DNA of 64,000 nucleotides, taken from Pedobacter planticolens. Lineage in GTDB: Bacteria; Bacteroidota; Bacteroidia; Sphingobacteriales; Sphingobacteriaceae. Of this stretch, positions 1-8,776 are shown piece by piece; the first letter of the stretch is position 1; the number at the start of each line of letters is the position of its first letter. Both the position numbers and the translations under genes were made by a program. The DNA lies in contig NZ_WNXD01000002.1 of the NCBI RefSeq assembly GCF_014172375.1, positions 1,674,001-1,738,000 on the forward strand, written 5' to 3'. A model generated the notes under the pieces. It had not been told where the DNA came from, searched no databases, and saw only the letters and a list, made by a program, of their open reading frames with translations.

Positions 1-981
1 ATGATTGGTGGCGGAAGTTGGGCTACCGCGATTATTAAAATGTTGTCGGATAATTTAACTGAGAAAGAGATTTTTTGGTGGATGCGTAATGAAGAAGCAA
101 TAGCGCATATTAAGGCGTTTAAACACAACCCTAATTATTTAAGCTCCGTAGAAATTAAAGTGCCCGAAGGAAATATTTCGGCAGATATTCGTTCTATTAT
201 TGCAGCTGCAGATTACCTAATTCTAAATGTTCCAGCAGCTTTTTTAAAGGAAACCCTGAAAGATGTAAGCCCTGCAGATTTAAAAGGGAAGAAGATTATT
301 TCAGCAATTAAAGGTATCGTGCCTGATGAAAATCAAATCATTGGAGAGTTTATCAATCAAAAATACAATGTTCCCCTAACAGATATTTTGGTAATTAGCG
401 GCCCATGCCATGCCGAAGAAGTTGCGTTAGAGAAATTATCTTATTTAACCATTGCAAGTGTAGATGTGGATTTGGCAGATCGCTTTGCCAAGCTTTTAAA
501 TACTAGATATATCAAAACCAATGTATCTGATGATATTTTTGGAACAGAATACGCTGCGGTGCTTAAAAATATTTATGCGGTAGCAAGTGGTATTTGTCAT
601 GGGTTGGGATATGGCGATAATTTTCAAGCCGTATTAATTTCTAACGCGATAAAAGAAATAAAAGATTTTGTAGATGCTGTGCATCCAATAGATAGAGATA
701 TTAAAGAGTCTGCTTATTTGGGCGATTTACTCGTAACTGCCTATTCACAATTTAGCCGCAATCGTACTTTTGGTAATATGATAGGGAAGGGGTACACGGT
801 TAAATCTGCTCAATTAGAAATGAATATGGTTGCTGAAGGTTATTATGCAGCAAATTGCATGCACTATATCAATCAAAAATACAAAGTACATATGCCAATC
901 AGTCGTGCTGTATATGCGATTTTATACGAAAAACATTCTCCACATATTGAAATGGTATTGCTGACTGAGCAATTGAGTTAG
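1..981 (+). CDS. gpsA: NAD(P)H-dependent glycerol-3-phosphate dehydrogenase, 5' end missing
   Basis: Reduces dihydroxyacetone phosphate to sn-glycerol-3-phosphate in the cytoplasm, the entry to phospholipid synthesis. The frame is open from base 1 and begins inside the Rossmann motif (GGGSWATAI), so the true start and a few residues probably lie upstream of the window. The C-terminal catalytic domain is present; EYAAVLKNIYAVASGI carries the conserved lysine of the family. The visible 326 residues are close to the usual family length. The stop codon overlaps the stop of the convergent GMC oxidoreductase gene by four bases. Assignment from motifs is firm; only the N-terminus is uncertain. Confidence 0.93.
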   Translation: MIGGGSWATAIIKMLSDNLTEKEIFWWMRNEEAIAHIKAFKHNPNYLSSVEIKVPEGNISADIRSIIAAADYLILNVPAAFLKETLKDVSPADLKGKKIISAIKGIVPDENQIIGEFINQKYNVPLTDILVISGPCHAEEVALEKLSYLTIASVDVDLADRFAKLLNTRYIKTNVSDDIFGTEYAAVLKNIYAVASGICHGLGYGDNFQAVLISNAIKEIKDFVDAVHPIDRDIKESAYLGDLLVTAYSQFSRNRTFGNMIGKGYTVKSAQLEMNMVAEGYYAANCMHYINQKYKVHMPISRAVYAILYEKHSPHIEMVLLTEQLS

Positions 982-2588
982 GTTGTTAATATCATATCCG
1001 CAGCTTTTTCTGCAATCATATATACAGGTGCATTAGTATTACCCGATACAATAGTTGGCATTATTGAAGCATCAACCACGCGTAAATTTGAAATACCTTT
1101 AACGCGTAACTGCTCATCTACAACTGCCATTTCATCATTTCCCATTTTGCAGGTGCCCACAGGGTGATAAACGGTTTCCATAATTTTTTGAATGTGCAGT
1201 AAAATAGCTTCGTCACTACTAAAATCTGGCGGACAAATGATCTGCTTTCGATATGGAGAAAATGCTTGTGCTTGCAAAACTTCTATCGCTTTTTTAGCAG
1301 CTTCTACCATTACTTTTTTATCGTGTTCATCACTTAAAAAATTAGGCTGTATAACTGGAAAATCAAGTGGGTTATTACTTCGTAAAGTTAAATAACCTCT
1401 GCTTTTTGGTCGTAATAAAGTAGGTAAAATAGTGAAACCATCTTCATTTACGGGAAATGATTTTAAATTATATACATCAGTCAAATATTCACCGCCAACA
1501 TGAGCTGCTGTAAACTGAAATTGATAATCTACTCGATCTGGATTTATCGAAGTGCTGCCAAAAGCTACTGCTTCTAACGGTCCGATAGTTAATGCGCCTT
1601 TTTTAAAAAGTAGGTAATTTGCAATATCTAGTACTTGATTTAAAGGTTTAATGTGATGATTTTGCCCTTCTTTAACCGTTGCTAAAGCACTTACTGCGAA
1701 AAACAAATGATCTTGTAAATTCTTACCAACACCAGGTAAATGCTGCATGCATTCTATTCCGAAACGGTTCAATTCTTCTTTATCGCCAATGCCCGAAAGC
1801 ATTAATAATTGTGGAGATGCGAATGCACCAGCAGAAAGGATAACCTCTTTATTGGCAAAGATTTCTTGTGTAGCATTTTTGCCAGTTAGTATTTCAATGC
1901 CTATCGCTTTACCATTTTTTACAATTACTTTTTTAGTATGTGTATGGGTAAGCACCGTTAAATTACTTCGGCTAAGGGCAGGTTTTAAAAAAACTACAGC
2001 TGCACTATTTCTCTTTCCATTTTTTATATTAAATTGAAAAAAGCCAGCACCTTCTATATTTTCGCCATTATAATCATCGTTTTTAGCAAAACCAACTTCC
2101 TGACAAGCATTTACAAAAGCAGTAGCAAATGGTGTTTTAAATTGCTTTGCAAAACTTACATTTAACTCACCATTTTGACCGTGGTAGGTGTTATGAATAT
2201 CTTCGTTATGCTCCGATTTCTTGAAATAAGGCAAAACCTCATCGTAACTCCAACCTTTATTACCTAGCGCAGCCCAATCATTATAATCGTGTTTATCGCC
2301 ACGCACATAAGCCATTGCATTGGTAGAACTGCATCCACCTAATACTTTCCCTCTGGGTAAATAAATTTTTCTACCTAAAGCATGTTCTTGTGGTTCTGTC
2401 CAATAACCTCCCCAATCTACATTGCTTTTATGTAATTTAGAGTAACCTCCCGGGATATGGATTTCCAGTTTTTTATCCTTTCCTCCAGCTTCAATTAACA
2501 ATACTTTATTTGATGAATTGGCAGAAAGACGATTGGCTAATACGCAGCCAGCACTACCAGCGCCAATAATAATGTAATCGTAAGTCAT
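978..2588 (-). CDS. GMC family FAD-dependent oxidoreductase (choline dehydrogenase-like)
   Basis: A flavoprotein alcohol dehydrogenase/oxidase of 536 residues, the usual GMC length. The ADP-binding motif GAGSAG is at residues 9-14, the second GMC signature (PRGKVLGGCSSTNAM) is near residues 78-92, and the catalytic His/Asn pair lies in HPVGTCKMG (about 474) and NTNAP (about 516). BetA (choline dehydrogenase) is the best-known relative, but no betaine genes are adjacent, so the substrate is unknown. No signal peptide is visible. It converges on gpsA with a four-base overlap. Confidence 0.9.
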   Translation of the reverse strand: MTYDYIIIGAGSAGCVLANRLSANSSNKVLLIEAGGKDKKLEIHIPGGYSKLHKSNVDWGGYWTEPQEHALGRKIYLPRGKVLGGCSSTNAMAYVRGDKHDYNDWAALGNKGWSYDEVLPYFKKSEHNEDIHNTYHGQNGELNVSFAKQFKTPFATAFVNACQEVGFAKNDDYNGENIEGAGFFQFNIKNGKRNSAAVVFLKPALSRSNLTVLTHTHTKKVIVKNGKAIGIEILTGKNATQEIFANKEVILSAGAFASPQLLMLSGIGDKEELNRFGIECMQHLPGVGKNLQDHLFFAVSALATVKEGQNHHIKPLNQVLDIANYLLFKKGALTIGPLEAVAFGSTSINPDRVDYQFQFTAAHVGGEYLTDVYNLKSFPVNEDGFTILPTLLRPKSRGYLTLRSNNPLDFPVIQPNFLSDEHDKKVMVEAAKKAIEVLQAQAFSPYRKQIICPPDFSSDEAILLHIQKIMETVYHPVGTCKMGNDEMAVVDEQLRVKGISNLRVVDASIMPTIVSGNTNAPVYMIAEKAADMILTT

Positions 2589-2713
2589 AATATGAGATAA
2601 ATCAAATTAAATATACAATGAAAACCCGATTTTTATAGCTGTTGTATTTGTTTTTCAAAGAGATTTTGAAACAATATGTTATCCACTCTGTTATACATGA
2701 AAAATGAAATATC

Positions 2714-3046
2714 ATGAAAACGAAAAAATATTTAATAGGCAGTTTAGCTGCCATGGCAATGATAGCTTCGGTAACCTTTACGGCTAGTGCACAAGAGAAA
2801 AAAACCGAAGCAGGAAAAGTTTTACAAAAAACAGGCAAGGTTGCTAAAAGTGTAGGAAATAAAACTGCCGAAGTTGCTGTAAAAGGCACTGCGAAAGTTG
2901 TTGATGCAAAATTTAAAGGTAAAATGGCACCAGATGGTTCTGATGTTTACATTGATGGTAAAAGCAATAAGTATTACATTAATAGCAAAGGAGCGAAGAT
3001 TTATTTAAAAGCTAGTCAGATTAGAAATAGGCCAGCTGGGAAGTAA
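2714..3046 (+). CDS. Small secreted basic protein, function unknown
   Basis: A 110-residue protein with an N-terminal signal peptide (hydrophobic stretch ending in ASAQ near residue 27). The middle is rich in Lys, Ala, Val and Thr, and a C-terminal segment contains YIDGKSNKYYINSKG. I do not recognise a named family. The composition suggests a periplasmic or surface protein. It stands alone between a divergent GMC gene and a convergent helicase gene, with a paired-hairpin repeat element immediately downstream. Confidence 0.7.
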   Translation: MKTKKYLIGSLAAMAMIASVTFTASAQEKKTEAGKVLQKTGKVAKSVGNKTAEVAVKGTAKVVDAKFKGKMAPDGSDVYIDGKSNKYYINSKGAKIYLKASQIRNRPAGK

Positions 3047-3055
3047 TTTGCTCTT

Positions 3056-3121
3056 CGTCATGCTGAATTTATTTCAGCATCTGATTTGCTAGAGAGACCC
3101 TGAAACAAGTTCAGGGTGACG
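3056..3121. repeat. Paired-hairpin intergenic element (GTCAT...TGAC type)
   Basis: Begins CGTCATGCTGAA and ends TTCAGGGTGACG. It holds two short hairpins (TGCTGAA/TTCAGCA and CCCTGAA/TTCAGGG) inside CGTCA/TGACG ends. Related elements lie near 46551, 49356 and 50996. It sits downstream of the small secreted protein gene. Confidence 0.6.
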
Positions 3122-3136
3122 AATGTGTGTAAACAA

Positions 3137-3169
3137 GAAAAGCCTCGACAATTTGTCGAGGCTTTTCTG
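3137..3169. terminator. Bidirectional hairpin terminator
   Basis: AAAAGCCTCGACA is followed after a very short loop by its complement TGTCGAGGCTTTT, with A and T tracts on both flanks. It can terminate the helicase gene on the minus strand and readthrough from the plus-strand gene. Confidence 0.8.
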
Positions 3170-3189
3170 TTATATAAGGTCTGTGGGTA

Positions 3190-5142
3190 TTAAGATCTAC
3201 GTCTTCTTTCACCACCACCGCCTTCGCGTCTTCCGCTACCGCCAGTGTTTCCACCTTTATCGTCACGGCTACGACCAGAGAAATCTCTGAAACCGCCACC
3301 AGTACTTCCGCCACCACTGTTACCACCTTCACGTCTTCCGCTTCCGCCGCTGCTTCTTCTATCTCCACCACCACTTCTTCTCTCGCCACCGCCGAAACCA
3401 CCGCCTCCGCTTCTTCTTTCGCCACCGCCAAAGCCACCTCTTCTCTCACCGCCACCACTTCTTCTCTCGCCACCTTCGCCTCTGCCACCAACTGGAGCAT
3501 CGCCGCTTTTTTCAATTCTTACTTCACGGTTGTTAAATTTAACATCCTTAAAGTTGGTGAACAAAGCATCAACTGTATCGTTTTCTACTTCAATGAAAGA
3601 ATAAACACCTTTCAAATCTATTTTACCAACTGCTTTACCAGAAATTTTGCCGTTGTTACACACAAAACCTAATAAATCACCTCTAGTAAATTCATCTACA
3701 GAACCAACATTGATAAATAAACGAGTATAATTGCTGTTGTCGAAATTTCTAGAACCGCGTTCACCACGTTCTCCTCTTTCGCCACGCTCACCTCTATCAC
3801 CACGATCGTCTGCAGAAGAGTTTAAATCTGGTGCGTTAGCATAGTAATCTAAGAAACGATTAAACTCTAATGAAGCAAATTTCTTAATGATATCTTCTTT
3901 GCTTAACTCAGCAAATTCATCCATAATTCTTGGAATATACTGATCAATTTGCTCAGAATTTACTTCCACATTGTGAACTTTGTGAATTAATGAGAACAAT
4001 TGTTTTTCGCAAACATCAAAACCTGTTGGTAATTCTGCTTTTGTAAATTGTTTACCAATAATTCGTTCAATCTGGCGAATTTTACCAATTTCTTTTGAGT
4101 TAACGATACAGATTGAGATACCAGTTTTACCAGCACGACCAGTACGGCCAGAACGGTGAGTATAACTTTCTATTTCATCAGGTAAAGAATAGTTAACTAC
4201 GTGAGTTACATTGTTTACATCGATACCACGAGCGGCAACATCTGTAGCAATTAATAATTGCATGTTACGATCGCGGAAACGTTGCATTACTTTATCACGT
4301 TGTTGTTGCGATAAATCGCCGTGTAAAGCATCAGCATTGTAGCCATCTTTAATTAAGTGCTCAGCAACATCCTGTGTATCCAACTTGGTTTTACAGAATA
4401 CTACGGCAAAAATTTCAGGGTTAAAATCTACAATCCGTTTTAAAGCAGCGTATTTATCTCTAGCACGAACAATATAATATTCGTGTTCGATGTTTACATT
4501 ACCTGCATTTTTAGTACCCATGGTTAATTCTACAGGATTTTCCATGTAGTTTTTAGCTATGCGACGTACCTCTGGAGGCATAGTTGCAGAGAATAACCAT
4601 GTTTTTTTATCGTCTGGTGTAGTTGATAAAATGTCGTTTATGTCTTCCTGGAAGCCCATATTTAACATTTCATCTGCCTCATCCAATACTACATATTTAA
4701 CGTTAGTAAAATCAATGGCTTTACGGCCAATAATATCTAACATACGGCCGGGCGTGGCCACTACTATTTGTACGCCATTGCGTATTTCACGTAGTTGTTG
4801 CATAATGTTTGCACCACCGTAAACGGCAACTACATGGGCATTAGGCGTGTTTTTAGAGAAATTCTTGATGTCGTTCGTAATCTGTAGACAAAGTTCACGC
4901 GTAGGGCACAAAATTAGTGCTTGCGGCTTATTTACTTTAAAGTCTATTAATTCTAACAGCGGCAAACCAAATGCGGCTGTTTTTCCTGTTCCTGTTTGGG
5001 CCAAACCAACAAAATCGTTATTGCCTTCTAACAGTACAGGAATAGATTGCTCCTGAATAGGCGTAGGGTTTTCAAAACCTAGCTCTTTTACGGCATTAAC
5101 AACGTCATCACTTATCCCCAATTTACTAAATGGGTTTATCAT
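3190..5142 (-). CDS. DEAD-box ATP-dependent RNA helicase with DbpA-type RNA-binding domain and RGG-like tail
   Basis: A cytoplasmic RNA helicase of 650 residues, of the CsdA/DeaD type, acting in ribosome assembly or cold RNA remodelling by family knowledge. Motifs in order: Q motif NPTPIQEQSIP, Walker A AQTGTGKT, DEAD (VLDEADEM), SAT (LFSATMPP), ARGID and HRSGRTGRAG. A DbpA-like RNA-binding domain follows the linker (begins YTRLFINVGSV). The last ~100 residues are low-complexity Gly/Arg/Ser/Glu repeats (GGERRSGGG and variants), and a shorter GERGERGERG run precedes the RNA-binding domain. Both are typical of disordered RNA-binding tails. A -7 promoter-like element (TACCTTTG on the minus strand, 5166-5173) lies just upstream. 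Confidence 0.95.
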   Translation of the reverse strand: MINPFSKLGISDDVVNAVKELGFENPTPIQEQSIPVLLEGNNDFVGLAQTGTGKTAAFGLPLLELIDFKVNKPQALILCPTRELCLQITNDIKNFSKNTPNAHVVAVYGGANIMQQLREIRNGVQIVVATPGRMLDIIGRKAIDFTNVKYVVLDEADEMLNMGFQEDINDILSTTPDDKKTWLFSATMPPEVRRIAKNYMENPVELTMGTKNAGNVNIEHEYYIVRARDKYAALKRIVDFNPEIFAVVFCKTKLDTQDVAEHLIKDGYNADALHGDLSQQQRDKVMQRFRDRNMQLLIATDVAARGIDVNNVTHVVNYSLPDEIESYTHRSGRTGRAGKTGISICIVNSKEIGKIRQIERIIGKQFTKAELPTGFDVCEKQLFSLIHKVHNVEVNSEQIDQYIPRIMDEFAELSKEDIIKKFASLEFNRFLDYYANAPDLNSSADDRGDRGERGERGERGERGSRNFDNSNYTRLFINVGSVDEFTRGDLLGFVCNNGKISGKAVGKIDLKGVYSFIEVENDTVDALFTNFKDVKFNNREVRIEKSGDAPVGGRGEGGERRSGGGERRGGFGGGERRSGGGGFGGGERRSGGGDRRSSGGSGRREGGNSGGGSTGGGFRDFSGRSRDDKGGNTGGSGRREGGGGERRRRS

Positions 5143-5275
5143 TATAACATTTTTTAATTAAGCCGCAAAGGTACGGTTAATAATCGGTATTTTACTGAGT
5201 GTTAAGTAAATAGTTTTTGGAAGGAATTTATTGATAAAGAGAGAGTTGGACTTTTGGGCATAATTCTGTTTTGCA

Positions 5276-5369
5276 GTCATTCCCGTGAAAACGGGAATCG
5301 TAAAGCATTAAGCTATCTAATTTGCATTTTTATAGCATTAAGATACCCAATCGAGTTGGGTATGACGGG
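5276..5369. repeat. Paired-hairpin intergenic element, TCATTCCCG family, copy 1
   Basis: First hairpin TTCCCGTGAAAACGGGAA, then a spacer containing ATCGTAAAGCATTA, then a second hairpin ATACCCAATCGAGTTGGGTAT, with GTCAT at the left end and ATGACG at the right. Three more copies are in this window (43507, 49400, 51380). It is non-coding and lies between the helicase and a lipoprotein gene. Confidence 0.75.
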
Positions 5370-5384
5370 TAGATAATGGAATGA

Positions 5385-5912
5385 TTATTTGCTTGACCAA
5401 ATTTTACCTTTCCAACCAGTAGTGATGGATTTTGCTTCAGTAAAAAAAGAGTTTTTGAATTTAGCACTTGAAATAAATTTGTTTAATTGGTCGGTTAAAT
5501 GTTCAAATACCTGCTCTTTTGTCAATCCTTTATGTTCACTTTTAGGTAAATTAAAATACATCTGATTGGGAGTGTATTCAATCTTAATTCGCTGATATGT
5601 ATTTGAAATTTCGTAGGTATTTGTTCCGGTTAATGCAAGTGTATAATCGTCCTCACCTTCAAAGACATTTATATCATAGTTCATAATTGTTTTTTTTGGT
5701 TTTTCATTATCAGCTATAAAAGAAAGCCATTCATTTACTGTCTTAAAACGAGAAATAAATTCTGGTGGAGGCGGTTCAAAATCATCCTCTTCTACTGTAA
5801 ATGATCCATGTATTACTTCAATAGGTTCTTCATCTTTCATAATTTTTTTATTATTACAAGCCGTAAAAAACTGTATTATGAATAGAATTAAAATGAAATG
5901 TAAAACTTTCAT
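5385..5912 (-). CDS. Predicted lipoprotein, function unknown
   Basis: A 175-residue protein with a lipoprotein signal (hydrophobic stretch ending FFTAC, lipid cysteine near residue 19). The mature part starts acidic (DEEPIEVIHGS) and has a proline cluster (FEPPPPEF). I recognise no family. It is monocistronic, and a paired-hairpin repeat lies directly downstream. Confidence 0.65.
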   Translation of the reverse strand: MKVLHFILILFIIQFFTACNNKKIMKDEEPIEVIHGSFTVEEDDFEPPPPEFISRFKTVNEWLSFIADNEKPKKTIMNYDINVFEGEDDYTLALTGTNTYEISNTYQRIKIEYTPNQMYFNLPKSEHKGLTKEQVFEHLTDQLNKFISSAKFKNSFFTEAKSITTGWKGKIWSSK

Positions 5913-5979
5913 AATGTGGCTTAGACTCTTAAATATACGAATTACAATGGTAATACCTGTTCTGGTAAGAGAGTTCTAA

Positions 5980-6753
5980 CTATATTCCTTTAAGCATATG
6001 CGCCAATATCGGCCCACATTTTTCTTTACAACATGGATAAAATTCTTTGTGTTTCCATGTAGCAGATTTAGGTGATAATCCCCACCAAAATTCTGTTAAT
6101 GCTAATGGTTTCAAATGATGTTGAAAGGCGTATTGTAATAATTTTGGTCCAGCACATTCACCAGCACCTGCCGGAGGGTTTTTATATCCAGCCGTTGCGA
6201 AAATATCAATTAAACTTTTTTCTTCTCCAGCTTCATTTAAAAAGTGATATTGATTAAATATTTCCTTTTGTAAGGCGATGGAATGTTGTTTGCGTTTGGC
6301 TTTAAGTTTGTTGATTTCTTCTTTATTCTCTTCAAAATCCAACTCTTTTAACGCCTTTATTTCTATATTGATAGCTGTCAATTCTTCCATTCCTTTATTC
6401 AAGAAACCGTTTTCAGTCAATAAATCAAATACGGGCGGAACAAATTTTGAATGACTATTTGAGCCTGCTAATTTGCCCGAAAATGCGGCTAAGTAACCAA
6501 TCTCTTTTGCTGTGTTTTGAACAACCAAAACCCCAAACATTTTACCAATTACAGTTCCTTGCCCACTTTCATCTAAACCAAAATTATGCTGCCATTCCGT
6601 TTGGTTTTCTAGGTAATCTTGTAACTCTTTAGCTGCTAACGCACAAAGTGGATGAGGAGCTTCATTATTCTGTATTAAAGTTAGTTGTGTAGGAAGAACA
6701 GTATCTCCAATAGGTTTTATAAATCGTGTAAAAAAGAGGGGTTTCGCTATCAA
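5980..6753 (-). CDS. RluA-type pseudouridine synthase N-terminal domain only (catalytic domain absent)
   Basis: 257 residues that match from memory the N-terminal part of a long RluA-like pseudouridine synthase family found in Bacteroidetes and gammaproteobacteria. Landmarks are PHPLCALAAKELQ, GKMFGVLVVQN, a charged helical middle, PPAGAGECAGPKLLQYAF, FWWG.SPKS and the Cys-rich FYPCCKEKCGPILAHMLKG. In the long form the catalytic domain, with its HRLD aspartate, follows this point. Here a stop codon occurs exactly there and no catalytic motif follows. The start is a TTG (6753), because an in-frame stop lies a few codons upstream. It is either a truncated gene or a stand-alone accessory domain. 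Confidence 0.6.
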   Translation of the reverse strand: MIAKPLFFTRFIKPIGDTVLPTQLTLIQNNEAPHPLCALAAKELQDYLENQTEWQHNFGLDESGQGTVIGKMFGVLVVQNTAKEIGYLAAFSGKLAGSNSHSKFVPPVFDLLTENGFLNKGMEELTAINIEIKALKELDFEENKEEINKLKAKRKQHSIALQKEIFNQYHFLNEAGEEKSLIDIFATAGYKNPPAGAGECAGPKLLQYAFQHHLKPLALTEFWWGLSPKSATWKHKEFYPCCKEKCGPILAHMLKGI

Positions 6754-6764
6754 CTGTAATTATA

Positions 6765-8177
6765 TTACTTGTCTTCCTGTTGTTCAATAATTTTCTTTGC
6801 AGCTGCTAACCTCACTTGTTTGTTTTTTTCCATCAGTTGGTGAACTACCTTATGTTCTATTTTGTGATGCAAGGGAACGAGTATGGCCGCAATACAAACC
6901 ATTGTAATCAGCATAAGTATTGGAGAATGATGTGTTAGGTCGCCTAAGTATGGATGAAGCAATAGGTTTAGAAATTCGAAGATAATAAGCAAAGCGAGAG
7001 TGCCTAAAAAACTAATAAGTTTTTGGTTGACGATTACTGTCCGGCTAAGCAATAAAAACAAAATAACAAAGCAAATCAATCCCAAGGCAATGGCCGAATA
7101 TTGGAGGTTTCTTTTATTTCTTTCCTGTTCCTGTTCTCTTTTTTCAGTGAGTTCTTTTTGTCGTTCTTTTTCTTGGACAAGTAAACTTTCCAGCTTTTTT
7201 GTTTTGGAAATGCTGTTTAAGCTATCTTTGGCTATCGTGAAAATTTCATGGTATTTTAACGCATTGCCTGTATCTCCTCTTTCTTTATATATTTCGTACA
7301 GCATTTGTGAGGCTGTTGCTTTCTTAATATATGAGGGGTTGTTTTGTGTTAAGTTGTAAAATTTGGAAGCATAATAGAAAGCAGAGTCTACATTTTTGGT
7401 TTCTTTAAAATAGCTGGCTAAGCTCTCGTAAACCATTGTAAACTCTCGGTTTGTATTTACTTTGCAAACCGCCTGTAATCCAAGTCGGAAATAAGCTATT
7501 GCTAAAGTAGGGTTATTCAGCTTTTGATAGGTAGATCCGAGACTCGTTAGGATATCAACATCTAGGTCAAAGCTCTGCTTTCCCATTTTATTTAACTGGA
7601 AGTTCATTTCATAAGCCCGTTGATAATGCTGTAAAGCCAGATCGTATTGCTTTAATTTGAAGAAGTAAATGTCTCCTATTCCCAATGTAATCAATGTTTG
7701 CCAATTGATTTCTTTAGTTTGTTTGGCAATCATAAGGGCTTTTTGGAAATATTTTAATCTGTTTGGCTCATCATGAACGCCCATAAGATGATACAAACGA
7801 AGCATAACCCTTGGACTATTTCGTTGTTCACCCAACTGCATTGCTTTTAGGAATTGTTCTAAAGCTAGAGGTTGATTTTCAGTAGTATAAAAATAATAAC
7901 CCAAATTAGCCAGTCCAAGGGCCTCAACATCAGTGTTTTTCTGTTTTTGACCTATCGCTATAATTTGTCTTGGATAAAAAGGGGAGTCGTATAGCCCATT
8001 ATTTTCAAGGTTCACCCAAGCAAGTACAATATTTGTTTGTAGGCTATCTATCTTTTGTTGTTTTAACTCGTTAATAAATTTATCGGCGAGCTTATTTTGT
8101 GCAACAGCAGAAAGTGTTGTAAATAGGAAGAATAGGATAATTAAAGAGGGCTTAATTCTAGCTATATTTTGAGGCAT
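6765..8177 (-). CDS. TPR-repeat membrane protein
   Basis: 470 residues: a signal peptide ending near VAQ, then tetratricopeptide-like helical repeats (about residues 40-300; units such as AIAYFRLGLQAV and ALKYHEIFTIA), a charged coiled coil (QEKERQKELTEKREQEQERN), and about four hydrophobic segments near residues 355-440, ending in a short basic cytoplasmic helix. This resembles the sensor half of Bacteroidetes TPR histidine kinases and regulators, but no kinase or DNA-binding domain follows. It is only 11 bases upstream of the RluA-N gene on the same strand, so the two may be co-transcribed. Function unknown. Confidence 0.75.
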   Translation of the reverse strand: MPQNIARIKPSLIILFFLFTTLSAVAQNKLADKFINELKQQKIDSLQTNIVLAWVNLENNGLYDSPFYPRQIIAIGQKQKNTDVEALGLANLGYYFYTTENQPLALEQFLKAMQLGEQRNSPRVMLRLYHLMGVHDEPNRLKYFQKALMIAKQTKEINWQTLITLGIGDIYFFKLKQYDLALQHYQRAYEMNFQLNKMGKQSFDLDVDILTSLGSTYQKLNNPTLAIAYFRLGLQAVCKVNTNREFTMVYESLASYFKETKNVDSAFYYASKFYNLTQNNPSYIKKATASQMLYEIYKERGDTGNALKYHEIFTIAKDSLNSISKTKKLESLLVQEKERQKELTEKREQEQERNKRNLQYSAIALGLICFVILFLLLSRTVIVNQKLISFLGTLALLIIFEFLNLLLHPYLGDLTHHSPILMLITMVCIAAILVPLHHKIEHKVVHQLMEKNKQVRLAAAKKIIEQQEDK

Positions 8178-8245
8178 AATTTAGATTGTTTGTCCGTACT
8201 AAGTTGGTTGATGACGGAAATATTGTTCATTAAAGCTCTTTCCTT

Positions 8246-8704
8246 CTACCTCAATCTATCAGCACTTCTTAATAATTTTTCATCATTATTAATTCCTCTT
8301 ATGGCCAAAATGCAGAAGAAAATAGCAATAACTGGTAAAAACATGCCTATGTTATAATTAGCTGTTTCTAATCCCCCAGGAATTTTCTTTGCAAAAATGC
8401 TACACCAAAAAGATAAAGCAATAATAAAAACAATGTTGATATAAGCAATTCGCTTTTGAGAAGTTCTGTTCTTGTAGTTAAAAACGTTAATCAAACACAT
8501 AACCGCAACAGCAATAGTCATAATTAACAAATGGATAGATCCTTTTAAAAGCGTACTTACCCCATCTAATTTTTGATATAAACCATTAGCATTGATATAA
8601 TATTCAGTATTTCCAGCAGTTGCTGTAACCATAGGAATAAAAAGTAGGCAGCAAATTGTTACGCCTGCCAATAAAAGCCATATCGATTGTATTCTTTGTA
8701 TCAT
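8246..8704 (-). CDS. DUF4293 family membrane protein
   Basis: About 152 residues with four hydrophobic segments and the family-typical N-terminus MIQRIQSIWLLLAGV. I start the gene at the ATG at 8704 rather than 10 codons upstream, because this places MIQRIQ first and fits the promoter at 8723-8752. Function unknown; the family is restricted to Bacteroidetes as far as I know. It is divergent from truA. Confidence 0.8.
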   Translation of the reverse strand: MIQRIQSIWLLLAGVTICCLLFIPMVTATAGNTEYYINANGLYQKLDGVSTLLKGSIHLLIMTIAVAVMCLINVFNYKNRTSQKRIAYINIVFIIALSFWCSIFAKKIPGGLETANYNIGMFLPVIAIFFCILAIRGINNDEKLLRSADRLR

Positions 8705-8722
8705 AAGTCTAAAATATTTTAA

Positions 8723-8752
8723 CAAATATATCAAATCAACAACACTAGCAAA
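8723..8752 (-). promoter_or_regulatory. Bacteroidetes-type promoter for the DUF4293 gene
   Basis: On the minus strand, TTTG (8749-8752) and TATATTTG (8723-8730) are separated by 18 bases, matching the TTTG/TAnnTTTG consensus. The predicted transcript start is about 15 bases before the ATG at 8704. Confidence 0.55.
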
Positions 8753-8776
8753 CTAGAAAAAACTATTTTTGCACTA

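Noticed and set aside
3111..3604. Frames opposite and overlapping the helicase tail
   Set aside because: They are shadows of the Gly/Arg/Ser codon repeats of the DEAD-box gene; the Pro/Leu-rich or Val/Glu/Ala-rich translations are typical of such artefacts.
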